From the NCBI GenBank assembly GCA_033239005.1, contig BSQZ01000094.1, positions 774,622 through 838,621 of the forward strand: a stretch of DNA of 64,000 bases, given 5' to 3'. Of this stretch, positions 38,380 to 47,319 are shown piece after piece. Position 1 is the stretch's first letter. Each line of letters opens with the position of its first letter. Source of the DNA: Lamellibrachia satsuma. Taxonomy: Eukaryota > Annelida > Polychaeta > Sabellida > Siboglinidae. The notes under the pieces are model-generated. The model saw only the letters and a program-made list of their open reading frames with translations, was not told where the DNA came from and made no database searches. A program made the translations under genes and the position numbers.

Positions 38380-38530
38380 GTGCACCATCAGCAGTAGTGG
38401 CAGGCTATATAAACCGAGCCGCTACTGCAATTGCCATCACAACCGTTCTTCGATCTCTACAGAGCAGTTGACGATCGCTACTGCAATTTCCATCACAACC
38501 GTTCTTCGATCTCTACAGAGCAGTTGTAAG
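38380..38530 (+). promoter_or_regulatory. TATA promoter and duplicated leader of the PolB gene
   Basis: A TATATAAA box at 38406-38413 is followed by a leader containing 'catcacaaccgttcttcga' and 'tctctacagagcagttg', duplicated in tandem (38420-38470 and 38477-38526). The second copy runs into a strong splice donor-like 'gtaagt' (38526), and an acceptor-like 'caccag' precedes the polymerase ATG at 38585. The same module precedes the RPA-like gene. Upstream lies an unusual run of about 11 C then 11 A (38357-38380). Confidence 0.65.
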
Positions 38531-38584
38531 TATATACTATATATATATAGTGCGTGTCTTTATTTCGACGCATCACCAGCAACG

Positions 38585-41500
38585 ATGAAATTCACATGTT
38601 CAAAATGCAACATAGTGTTTGCAAGAAATTACCATTTACTTCGCCATATAAGAACGGCGTGTAATTCCACTACCACCACCGTTTCGCTACCTTGTTCAAA
38701 ATGTGGTAAGGTGTTTGCAAGAAATGACGTCTTACAAAGGCATGAAACGACATGTGTCGTTTCACCACCATTACCAAAAAGAGCGAAAATGGAAGATGCT
38801 ACACCAAGCCACCCGTTCATTAGCGAAGATCCGTTCGGTCCGCCCGATCGATTTCCATTCCCCGACGCTCTGTCAACAGATTTGTTAGAAGTCGTCCGCA
38901 ACAATTGGTCCTCCATTAGGACACGCGTATCCAGAGGTCCTCTCCAGACCAGGGTAAATTACAGACTAACCAGTCTAGATACGACAGATTTACATCCTCC
39001 TTTGTATAGAATGTTCGACCAGCAGTCTAATGCTTTCAAAATTAATCTCAGTTACGGGTTCGTTTTGAAAAACAAAAACACAGGTCAATACAGGTACTAC
39101 CATTCCTCGTGCAACTGTTGTGGACGCTACCTTGAAGTGCCAAATCTCATCACCAATCGTGGTGATTTCGATGAGTTTCTTGAACGTATAAAACAAAATG
39201 ACATCTTGCAGTGGGCGTTAAGTCAGAGACCCGACTCAGCCTGGGTTTGCGAGTTGGTGACGAACGTGACTTTTTTATTAATAAAATCATAAACCACCCA
39301 ATCGGGTGAGTAGCCATGACTCCTCTGCCGACATACATAAGGAAGAACAAAGCCGTAATCGGTTGGAAAGAGAGCCCAAGTATGGAAAAAGATATAAAGA
39401 TAATGTGTGCCTCTTTAGATGCTTAGCTCTTCATCGGGGTAGTGACCGCTATCATTTGGAATCTGTCGTTACGAAACTTTACGAGACGTACAACCAAGAC
39501 CATGTACCCATAGAACGATTTGCTGGAATCACACTCGAAGACCTCTATCGTATAGAGACCACTTTCCAAACGAACGTGTGCGTTTATAAACTCGTCGAGT
39601 CTGATGATGATGACGATGGAAAGAAGATCGCAGAACTCGTCCGTCGATCGTTGTGTCATTATTCTGACACGATGTATCTCAATCTTCACGAGACACACTT
39701 TTCGTACATACAAAACATTCAAATGTACTGCCATTCCTACAAGTGCCGGAAGTGCGGCGAGAGTTTGTTTAAAAAACCATATGATCTGATCCGACACGAG
39801 CGCACGTGCACGGGAAGTATGCGTCGAATCTATCCCGGCGGCGTGTACCATTCGACTCCGTCGGTGTTCGAACGTCTGGACGACGAGAACATCCGAGTCC
39901 CCGAATCGTTGCGGTACTATCCGTACCGTGCCACCTTTGATTTCGAGTGTTGGTTCGACACCGCACGACTTCCATTAGACAGTGAAAAGGTCCACTGGGT
40001 GACACGCCACGTTCCGTTGAGCGTCAGCGTGGCGTCCAACGTGCCGGGACACGAACAAGTGCAATGTCTCGTCACGGATGGAGACACCAACAAATTGGTG
40101 AGCTCCATGATGGACATCTTGCAATCGATGAGTGACGCCGCCTACGAAAACATCAAAAATTCTTACGAAGACGTGCTAGCTCGACTGGTAAAAGCACGAT
40201 TGAATTGGGACGAAACATTGCGCAATGCACGATCACCTGATGACGAGGAATCTCGTCAACCGACCAACCCGTACAAAACGCTGATGAAACAACTTCACGA
40301 CTGACTTCATAAATTACCAGTCATCGGCTTTAATTCGGGGAAATACGACCTCAATGCCGTCAAACAGTTCCTCGTTCCCTACTTCCTGTCAAAGAAAGAG
40401 GAAGAAGAAGAAATGGAACAGGAAGACAAAGAAGAAGAAGAAGAAGAAGAAATGGAACAGGACGACAAAGAAGAAGAAGAAGAAGAAGAAATGGAACAGG
40501 ACGACAAAGAAGAAGAAGAAGAAGAAGAAGAAAGGTCGTTTTTTGTCATAAAAAGAAACAACGCCTTCATGTGTTTACCAACACCTAAAGTAAAATTCTT
40601 AGATATCGTTAACTATCTAGCTCCAGGCTTTAGCTACGACAAATATCTGAAAGCGTACGGTTGTAAAATAACAAAAGGTCATTTCCCATACGAATATATG
40701 GACTGTCTGGAGAGACTCGACGACACCGCACTTCCACCGAAAGAAGCCTTCTTCAGTCAATTGAAGAACGAGGGTATTTCCGACGAGGATTACGTCGGTT
40801 GTCAAGATGCCTGGCGCGATAACGGCATGACGACCTTGCGAGACTTTCTCGTCTGGTACAACAACAGAGACGTGGTTCCCTTTCTATAAGCCATCGACAG
40901 ACAGTTCGCCTTCTACCAACAACGCGGCATAGACATGTTCAAGCAGGACATCAGCGTACCCGGTCTGATCTTGCTCTACCTGTTCAACGATCTTCCGGAG
41001 AAGACGTACTTTACGCTGTTCAACGAGAAGAATAAAGACCTTCATCATCTCGTCAAAGATCACATCGTTGGTGGACCTTCGCTCGTTTTTCACCGTTATC
41101 ACGAGAAAGGAGTCACTAAGATCCGTCAGAGCGATTACGGTAACGCCAGTCGGCTGTGCCAGGCCGTTGTTGGCTACGATGCCAATGCGTTATATTTATG
41201 GTCGCTCATGCAAAACATGCCGACGGGCTGGCACAGCCGACGCCGTGAACCAAACAACTTCCGTCCCGAATCGGCACAACCCCACGGCCAGATGTCTTCG
41301 GAGTGGCTCACGTGGGAAGCCGAACGGACGGGACGCGCCATCCGCCATCAAGTCAACGGTCGAGAGAAGCGAATAGGTAAACTTCCAGTGGACGGGTGGT
41401 GCAGCGAGACGAACACGGCGTATCAGTTCCACGGATGTTTCTACCACGGTCACCCGTGTTTGGGTCTAGAAACGAACGCCGTCAACGGGAAACCCATGAC

Positions 41501-42882
41501 CCGACTGCTCGCCGAGACCCGAAAAAACACCGCCTACCTATGTCATTTTGTCAAGGTCGTCGAGTGGAAAGAGACGAGAAGAGATCCGGTCGTCAAAAAG
41601 TGTCTGGATGCCGCCTTTCCGCGACGACGCCACGTGCGGTGGACGATGACGTCGCAACAGATTCTGAGAGGCGTGTGTGACGGAACCATATTCGGATTGA
41701 TCGAATGCGATGTTTGCGTTCCCGAAGAATTGCGCGCGCATTTTGGCGAGATGCAGCCGGTGTTTAAAAACATCCATCTGACCCGCGACGATCTCGGACC
41801 TTTCATGCGCCGATACGCCGAAGAGCACGACATCATGACGACTCCGCGACGCATGCTCGTGGGCAGTTTCCACGGCGACAAGATATTGCTCGCGACACCG
41901 CTCCTGAGATGGTACCTGGAACACGGACTCGAGGTGAAGCGCGTCTATCAGGTTGTCGAGTACACTCCCAGCCCGTGCTTCCGACGGTTCGGCGATGCAG
42001 TGTCCACGGCCCGACGCGAAGGAGACGTCCACCCGCACAAGACCATCATCGCAGACACCATGAAGTTGCTGGGGAACTCGGGTTACGGGAAGACCATCAC
42101 CAACGTGGATCGACATCGCGACGTGAAATACTGCACAGAGAAGGCGGCATCGCTCATGGTCAACGATAGACGGTTCCGACAACTCCACGTCGTCGTCGAC
42201 GATGCGTACGAGATAGCGATGAACAAGAAAACCGTCACGTACGCCCTGCCCGTACACGTGGGGTTCTTCGTTCTGCAGCACGCCAAGATGCGCATGTTCC
42301 AGTTCTATTACGGCTTTATCGATAGGTATCTGGAGCGTCCTCTTTTCCAGTACTGCGAGATGGATACGGATTCCGCCTATTTGGCCTCGGCCGGCGAGTC
42401 CGTCGACGACCTCGTGACCCCGGAACTACGAGAACATTATTTCCGACATCGATCCGAATGGTTGCCGTCCGATTGTTGCGACGAACATCGGAACGAGTAC
42501 TTGCGCTGTCGACTCGCCGATCGTCCGTGGGTCGGTGACGAGGCGTGCTGTAAGACGCGCAAGGCGTATGATAAGAGGACGCCCGGTCTGTTCAAGGTCG
42601 AGTGGTCCGGTGACGGGTTCGTGGGGTTGTGCAGCAAGACGTACTATTGTTTCGAAGCCAGCGACAAGTACAGCACCAAAGGACTGAGCAAGCGTCACAA
42701 CGCCATCAACAAGGACGCGTTCCTGGAGGTGCTCGTCAACCGTCGGAACGGAAGTGGAAAGAACCGCGGGTTTCGGGTGCATCGCTCGTACGTACGTGCA
42801 GGAACGAGCGGCTCTCACCTACTTCTATGCCAAACGCGTGGTGCACGAGGACGGAGTGAGCATGGGTCCGGTGGACGTGTAA
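38585..42882 (+). pseudogene. Zinc-finger family B DNA polymerase (protein-primed type), broken
   Basis: The ATG at 38585 starts two CCHC-like zinc fingers ('CSKCNIVFARNYHLLRH', 'CSKCGKVFARNDVLQRH'). A conserved 'NVCLFRCLALH' region follows, then a third finger (about 39730-39810), 3'-5' exonuclease motifs ('TFDFECWF' near 39930, 'GFNSGKYDLN' near 40325, 'YDKYLKAYG' near 40635) and polymerase motifs 'YDANALYLW' (about 41174), 'KLLGNSGYGKT' (about 42063) and 'DTDSAYL' (42363). This would replicate the element, probably with a protein primer as in related families. Breaks: a frame change in a T-run near 39271, a TGA at 39307, another frame change near 39360, TGA at 40302-40304, TAA at 40887-40889 and a frame change near 42780, with the natural-looking stop at 42880-42882. 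The longest open part, 40935-42780, keeps all polymerase motifs. Confidence 0.85.
40385..40535 (+). repeat. Acidic coding repeat inside the polymerase exonuclease domain
   Basis: Three 48-51 bp units, each encoding Met-Glu-Gln-Asp/Glu-Asp-Lys followed by a run of Glu. They are inserted between exonuclease motifs II and III, and the frame is kept through them. Confidence 0.9.
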
Positions 42883-43064
42883 AAAAAGAAGAGAAAAAGG
42901 CGATGCACGCCGGTCGTACGGTCTATTGACGTAGTGCTAGACAACGTGTTCGCACACGTTATAGACGGCGAATTTCTTACAAGAGGAGACGTGCTAGAAC
43001 ATTTCGTCTTAGTGCACGCTGCTATATTCGTGATGAACAGCATGTATCTTATTTCATTGTTGGT

Positions 43065-43335
43065 GCAGGGGAGTGGACTTGCTTTAATTCGAAGTTCTCG
43101 TTTGCGGAGTTTCCGTACCAACTTCGTGCTCGCTGGTATGATAACTTTGATCAGGTTAAGGTACTGTCTGTTACATAAGAGATATGGATCCGTGATGTTT
43201 GTCCTGACCAATAAGTGTCTCGAGGTGATGCTTTGGTTCCTGTCATGAGAGTTCCCGAATTCCGCTGGAGTTACGATCCCGAACTTTCAAAGAACATTTT
43301 CACCTGCTGTGTTGTCTATGCATTCTACATGTAAA
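43065..43335 (+). other. Possible remnant of a short viral-type gene
   Basis: In the frame starting at 43071 the residues 'CFNSKFSFAEFPYQLRARWY' and later 'VPEFRWSYDPELSKN' look protein-like (aromatic and charged patterning). In-frame stops lie at 43176-43178 and about 43212. I do not recognise the product. An overlapping open frame (42934-43248) reads as hydrophobic and may be a shadow. Confidence 0.25.
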
Positions 43336-43349
43336 ACTATTGTTGTAGT

Positions 43350-43457
43350 TAGAAAGCGCGTCATCAGTAGTAGCGACAGACTATATAAACAGAGCCGTTA
43401 CTAGAACTGCCATCACAACCGTTATCCAATCTCTACAGAGCAGTTCGATTCAGCACC
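43350..43457 (+). promoter_or_regulatory. Second copy of the TATA-leader promoter, before the RPA-like gene
   Basis: 'catcagtagtag', TATATAAA at 43382-43389, then 'gccatcacaaccgtt' and 'atctctacagagcagttc' repeat the module at 38380-38470 in the same order and spacing. The leader ends 10 bp before an ATG in a good context (43458, 'caccatgg'). Confidence 0.7.
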
Positions 43458-43903
43458 ATGGCCACGCAGCGTACCGTCGATGCTCAGTCTCCGATCAACC
43501 TGTCACAGCTCCAGTCGGAAGCGAGTAACGGGACATATACATTTACTCCTCCGTTAACAATACTAAATTGCGCCACACAATATAAATACGTCGTGTACGC
43601 ATCGTGTCCGCACTGTCTCAAAGGTATGCACCCGGAAAACAATGACTGCTTTTGTCCAATTCACCAATGGCAACCAGTTCCCGTGTACAGATTCGCCTTG
43701 CGGATCCTGCTATCAGATTGGCTGGGGGAGAGTGTTGGGCAACCGTATTCAATGAAACAGCAGGAGAGGTGTTGGGATTTAGTGCCGACACCTACGTTAG
43801 TATGACGACGATGGAAAAACGATACGCCTCACTCTCGCCGCTGCGAGGGGCCCGTGTCATGGTGACCATTAAGAAACGGGTGAAGGATGCGTATGTGAAC
43901 TAA
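43458..43903 (+). pseudogene. RPA-like single-stranded DNA-binding protein, one frameshift
   Basis: The ATG at 43458 is placed by the promoter-leader and a Kozak-like context. About residues 50-70 carry a zinc-ribbon pattern: Cys-x2-Cys in 'YASCPHCLKGM', then Cys-x-Cys and His in 'DCFCPIHQW'. This is followed by 'VYRFALRILLSDW'. After a frame change at the G-run 43724-43728, the +2 frame continues with 'CWATVFNETAGEVLGFSADT' and ends at 43903. This order (zinc ribbon, YR-hydrophobic strand, W-T-FNE, LG) is that of the C-terminal OB fold of the large subunit of replication protein A. In the element it would coat single-stranded DNA during replication. The site does not fit a canonical -1 slippery heptamer, so a mutation or sequencing error is more likely than programmed frameshifting. 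Confidence 0.6.
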
Positions 43904-43944
43904 ACCGTGTCAAAACTGGAAGTGATAGACGCGAACATTGAATA

Positions 43945-44112
43945 GTGCTGTACCTAGATGCCGACGGACGCGACGATTACTTCTGCTCGTACGACCTGTC
44001 GCCACGACAGGCAGTGTTTCGCACCTTCACGAACGAACATTGTTCCGAGTGGACTCGTAATAGAAAGAGACTTCAGAGTCCTCTTTCTAACGTTTTGGAC
44101 AATATTGCATAG
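43945..44112 (+). other. Short open stretch after the RPA-like gene
   Basis: About 55 codons are open with protein-like content ('VLYLDADGRDDYFCSYDLS', 'FTNEHCSEWTRNRKRLQ') and end at TAG 44110-44112. There is no ATG at its start. It may be the 3' remnant of another small gene of the element. No family recognised. Confidence 0.25.
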
Positions 44113-44244
44113 CTTATGTATTGTTTCGTTGTAACGGTTTTCCGACGAGAACTTTTATCAACCTGATCGGAACCGATTTAGTAACTAACGATTGCCACGT
44201 GTTTGATTGGGTTAAACAGTTGCGGCGAGGTAGACTGTACTATC

Positions 44245-44640
44245 GCACACCGAGCCTCTGGCGCGGTGGTAAACACTCGTAAGCTCGCGACCTCTGACGT
44301 GATGGTAAACATCCGTAAGTCGTCTCATCATCGTCATCGTCATCACTCTCGAGCCTCTGGCGCGGTGGTAAACACTCGTAAGCTCGCGACCTCTGACGTG
44401 ATGGTAAACATCCGTAAGTCGTCACTCTGAAGCCTCTGGCGCGGTGGTAAACACTCGTAAGCTCGCGACTTCTGGCGTGATGGTAAACATCCGTAAGTCG
44501 TCACTCTGAAGCCTCTGGCGCGGTGGTGAACACTCGTAAGCTCGTGACTTCTTGCGTGATGGTAAACATCCGTAAGTCGTCTCATCACTCTCGAGCCTCT
44601 GGCGTGATGGTAAACATCTGTAAGTCGTCTTAGCGATATT
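44245..44640. repeat. Minisatellite 1 of the element's right arm
   Basis: About five units of 70-85 bp, each made of two related halves: 'cctctggcgcggtggtaaa' with 'cactcgtaagctcgcga', and 'cctctgacgtgatggtaaa' with 'catccgtaagtcgtc'. Confidence 0.93.
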
Positions 44641-44779
44641 ACATGCTACCCTCGTTGTATCGTCATGCTGTTTGTATCGTTCAATAAAATACGTGTGCAC
44701 TCATTCGATATGGTGTTGTGTTCGTTTCCTCGTTAGCTCCTTTGATCCTATTAACGACCCTGTTAATGAAAACACAAAC

Positions 44780-44806
44780 ACACACACACACACACACACA
44801 CTCGGC
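44780..44806. repeat. (CA)n then (CGG)n tract
   Basis: A CA dinucleotide run followed by 'cggcggcggcggcgg' just before the second minisatellite. Confidence 0.9.
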
Positions 44807-44854
44807 GGCGGCGGCGGCGCATACAACTTGGTACAACTTCACGCAAATTCACAC

Positions 44855-45095
44855 AATGTTTACCTCCCTCACTACTGTCGACTCGTCTCCAATGTTTACC
44901 TCCATCATTACTGCCGACTCGTCTCCAATGTTCGCCTCCCTCACTACTATCGACTCGTCTCCATTGTTTGCCTCCGTCACTAGTGTCAACTTGTCTCCAA
45001 TGTTTGCCTCCCTCACTAGTGTCAACTTGTCTCCAATGTTCGCCTCCCTCACTACTGCCGACTCGTCTCCATTGTTTGCCTCCGTCACTCACTCC
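44855..45095. repeat. Minisatellite 2, 36-bp units
   Basis: About seven units of the form 'tgtttgcctccctcactac' plus 'gtcgactcgtctccaa'. The period is a multiple of three, giving a 12-residue 'MFASLTTVDSSP'-type frame on the plus strand. Confidence 0.93.
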
Positions 45096-45099
45096 GTTT

Positions 45100-45442
45100 T
45101 TACATCACAAACTTCCAACTTACAAATTTTCATGACACAAACTTTCAAAACATGTGTGTGCGGTGAATAAAACTTTCAACTTGCAAACTTTCATAACATA
45201 AACTTTCAAAACATGTGTGTGTGTACAGTGAAGCAAACTTCCTACTTACAAACTTTCATAACATAAACTTTCAAAACGTGAACTTTTCACATCACAAACT
45301 TCCAACTTACAAATTTTCATGACACAAACTTTCAAAAATTGTGTGTGGTGAAGCAAACTTTCAACTTGCAAACTTTCGTAACATAAACTTTCAAAACGTG
45401 TGTGCAGTGTAGCAAACTTCCAACTTACACATTTTCATAACA
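45100..45442. repeat. Minisatellite 3, about 65-bp units
   Basis: About five diverged copies containing 'caaactttcataacataaac' and 'tttcaaaacatgtgtgtg'. Confidence 0.85.
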
Positions 45443-45444
45443 AT

Positions 45445-46446
45445 CGACGAGTGAGAGCGCACAAGCTAAAGTCCACCAACAGCGACTGACCAGTGTAAAA
45501 AAGACAAGACGAGTGGGAGCGCACAAGTCAAAGTCCACCAACAGCAGCTGACCAGTGTGAAAAAAGACAAGACGAGTGAGAGCGCATAAGCCAAAGTCCA
45601 CCAACAGCGACCGACCAGTGTAAAAAAGACAAGACGAGTGGGAGCGCACAAGTCAAACTCCACCAATAGCGCCTGACCAATGTCAAAAAAGACAAGACGA
45701 GTGGAAGCGCACAAGCCAAAGTCCACCAACAGTGACTGACCAGTGTGAAAAAAGACAAGACGGGTGGGAGCACACAATTCAAAGTCCACCACCACGAGTG
45801 GAAGTACACAAGTCAAAGTCCGCCAACAGCGACTGACCAATGTCAAAAAAAGACAAGACGAGTGGGAGCGCACACGCCAAAGTCCACCAACAGCGACTGA
45901 CCAGTATCAAAAAAGACAAGACTAGTGGGAGCACACAAGCCAAAGTACGCCAACAACGCCTGACCAATGTCAAAAAAAGACAAGACGAGTGGGAGCGTAC
46001 AAGCCAAAGTCCACCAACAGCGACTGACCAGTGTGAAAAAAGACAAGACGAGTGGGAGCGCACACGCCAAAGTCCACCAACAGCGACTAACCAGTGTCAA
46101 AAAAGACAAGACGGGTGGGAACGCACAAGCTAAAGTCCACTAACAGCGACTGACCAGTGTCAAAAAAGACAAGATGGGTGGAAGTACACAAGCCAAAGTC
46201 CACCAACAGCGACTGACCATTGTAAAAAAAAGACAAGACGAGTGGGAGCACACAAGTCAACGTCCGCCAACAGCGACTGACCAATGTCAAAAAAAGACAA
46301 GACGAGTGGGAACGCACACGCCAAAGTCCACCAACAGCGACTGACCAGTGTCAAAAAAGACAAGATGGGTGGAAGTACACAAGCCAAAGTCCACCAACAG
46401 CGACTGACCAGTGTGAAAAGGACAAGACGAGTGGGAGCGCACAAGC
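45445..46446. repeat. Minisatellite 4, about 61-63-bp units
   Basis: About sixteen units containing 'gacaagacgagtgggagcgc', 'caaagtccaccaacagcga' and 'ctgaccagtgt' followed by an A-run whose length varies by one or two bases. Open frames on the minus strand through it are repeat artefacts. Confidence 0.95.
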
Positions 46447-46645
46447 CTTCCTACAGTTTACCCATAACTCCTACAGTTTACCCATAATTCCTACATGTTA
46501 CCCATAACTCCTACAGTTTACCCATAATTCCTACAGGTTACCCATAACTCCTACAGTTTACCCATAATTCCTACAGGTTACCCATAACTCCTACAGTTTA
46601 CCCATAATTCATACAATTTACCCATACCTCCTACAGTTTACCCTG
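46446..46645. repeat. Minisatellite 5, 20-bp units
   Basis: About ten units alternating 'ctcctacagtttacccataa' and 'ttcctacaggttacccataa'. The array ends about 40 bp before the right inverted repeat. Confidence 0.95.
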
Positions 46646-46763
46646 AAAGTTTGCTGACGATGTACTTTTTCTGGGTTTTTCCCGTGTTTTTCACGCTGCA
46701 TGCACGAACTTTCGTCCGCTAGATTTCAGTCTGCTAGCTGGGTGAAAAGGCGTGACTTCGTTC

Positions 46764-46776
46764 GAACGTTCCAGAA
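46764..46776. promoter_or_regulatory. Heat-shock element (right inner)
   Basis: GAACGTTCCAGAA is the inverted counterpart of 37967-37979 and is perfect. Confidence 0.55.
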
Positions 46777-47060
46777 AGCGGCGGTGTTTGTTTTGTTGAC
46801 ATTGACCTTATGACCTCGCGGTGTTCTTGCAGACTCGTGGTGAAATAGGCGGTACGTAGATGTCGACACGAAACGATATACGTCAAAAAGTTCTCTGTAT
46901 AATGCAACGATGCGATAAGCGTCGCATAGCTTACGTGTACGGCTACGTTTTTCCCGCTGCATGCGCGAACTTTCGATCACTAGGTTTCAGTCTGCTAGCA
47001 GGGTGAAAATGCGGGATGGTGTTTCTTTTCGTGAGCGTGGAAAATTCCATGACGTTGTTA

Positions 47061-47073
47061 GAACGTTCTAGAA
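47061..47073. promoter_or_regulatory. Heat-shock element (right outer)
   Basis: GAACGTTCTAGAA is the inverted counterpart of 37664-37676 and is perfect. Confidence 0.55.
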
Positions 47074-47134
47074 AAGAAAAAGAAAAACCACAGGAAACCG
47101 GTTTGAACCGGTTCTGTACCCAGACACGTCTCAA

Positions 47135-47205
47135 AAAGCGCGCCATAATCGTCAGTATTAATCCGAACCGCCACTGTCATCATAACCGTATTAGGGTTCA
47201 CTATA
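47135..47205 (+). promoter_or_regulatory. Degenerate third copy of the element's promoter-leader
   Basis: 'aaaagcgcgccataatcgtcag', 'gaaccgccactg' and 'tcatcataaccgta' follow the same order as 43355-43420, but the TATA box is lost. It lies just outside the right inverted repeat. Confidence 0.3.
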
Positions 47206-47240
47206 GACGATAGAATTAGGGTTATTAACCCTAACCCTAA
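47191..47240. repeat. Telomere-like TTAGGG/CCCTAA cluster
   Basis: Two TTAGGGTT motifs are followed by 'taaccctaaccctaa' in the opposite orientation, forming a short palindrome about 110 bp beyond the right end of the PolB element. Confidence 0.6.
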
Positions 47241-47319
47241 CTGACTATCGTATCAGTACAAATGACCTTTGATCATTGACCTTGCCCCACAGCGCCGTCT
47301 GGTAATCAAAACAACATGA

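Larger units (their letters stand above)
37639..47103 (+). mobile_element. Virus-like PolB replicon with terminal inverted repeats
   Basis: A 9.5-kb unit bounded by inverted repeats of about 420 bp and inserted in intron 1 of copy C, 272 bp after the donor. In order: left repeat, TATA promoter with a duplicated leader, zinc-finger family B DNA polymerase (broken), a short unidentified remnant, a second copy of the promoter, an RPA-like ssDNA-binding protein gene (one frameshift), an unidentified short frame, five minisatellite arrays, right repeat. The polymerase type (Pfam DNA_pol_B_2 style, protein-primed in known members) and the inverted ends are shared with Polintons/Mavericks, adintoviruses, bidnaviruses and linear plasmids. 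I find no integrase, protease, ATPase or capsid frame. The right boundary is less certain, because a faint third promoter-like segment lies just outside it (47135-47205). An old, dead insertion. Confidence 0.8.
46683..47103 (-). repeat. Right terminal inverted repeat of the PolB element
   Basis: The inverted counterpart of 37639-38060, with identity of roughly 90% by eye and several small indels (for example six bases shorter near the AGGTCA cluster). The corresponding frame on the minus strand (46980-46726) stays open. Confidence 0.9.

Noticed and set aside
39300..39345. Intron between polymerase segments (gtgagt … acataag)
   Set aside because: The apparent intron would be only about 35 bp, and a frame change is still needed on both sides; mutations explain the data better.
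40379..40570. Ser-rich minus-strand protein
   Set aside because: Antisense shadow of the Glu-rich GAA repeat in the polymerase frame.
42934..43248. 104-codon hydrophobic protein downstream of the polymerase
   Set aside because: Another frame over the same bases has more protein-like residues, and no promoter or start context supports this one.
43720..43735. Programmed -1 frameshift site in the RPA-like gene
   Set aside because: The G-run does not fit the X-XXY-YYZ pattern in the reading phase, and the neighbouring polymerase has several plain mutations, so a decay frameshift is simpler.
45425..46444. Minus-strand Leu/Phe/Cys-rich membrane proteins
   Set aside because: Several overlapping frames arise from the 62-bp minisatellite; their hydrophobicity reflects the A-run complement.
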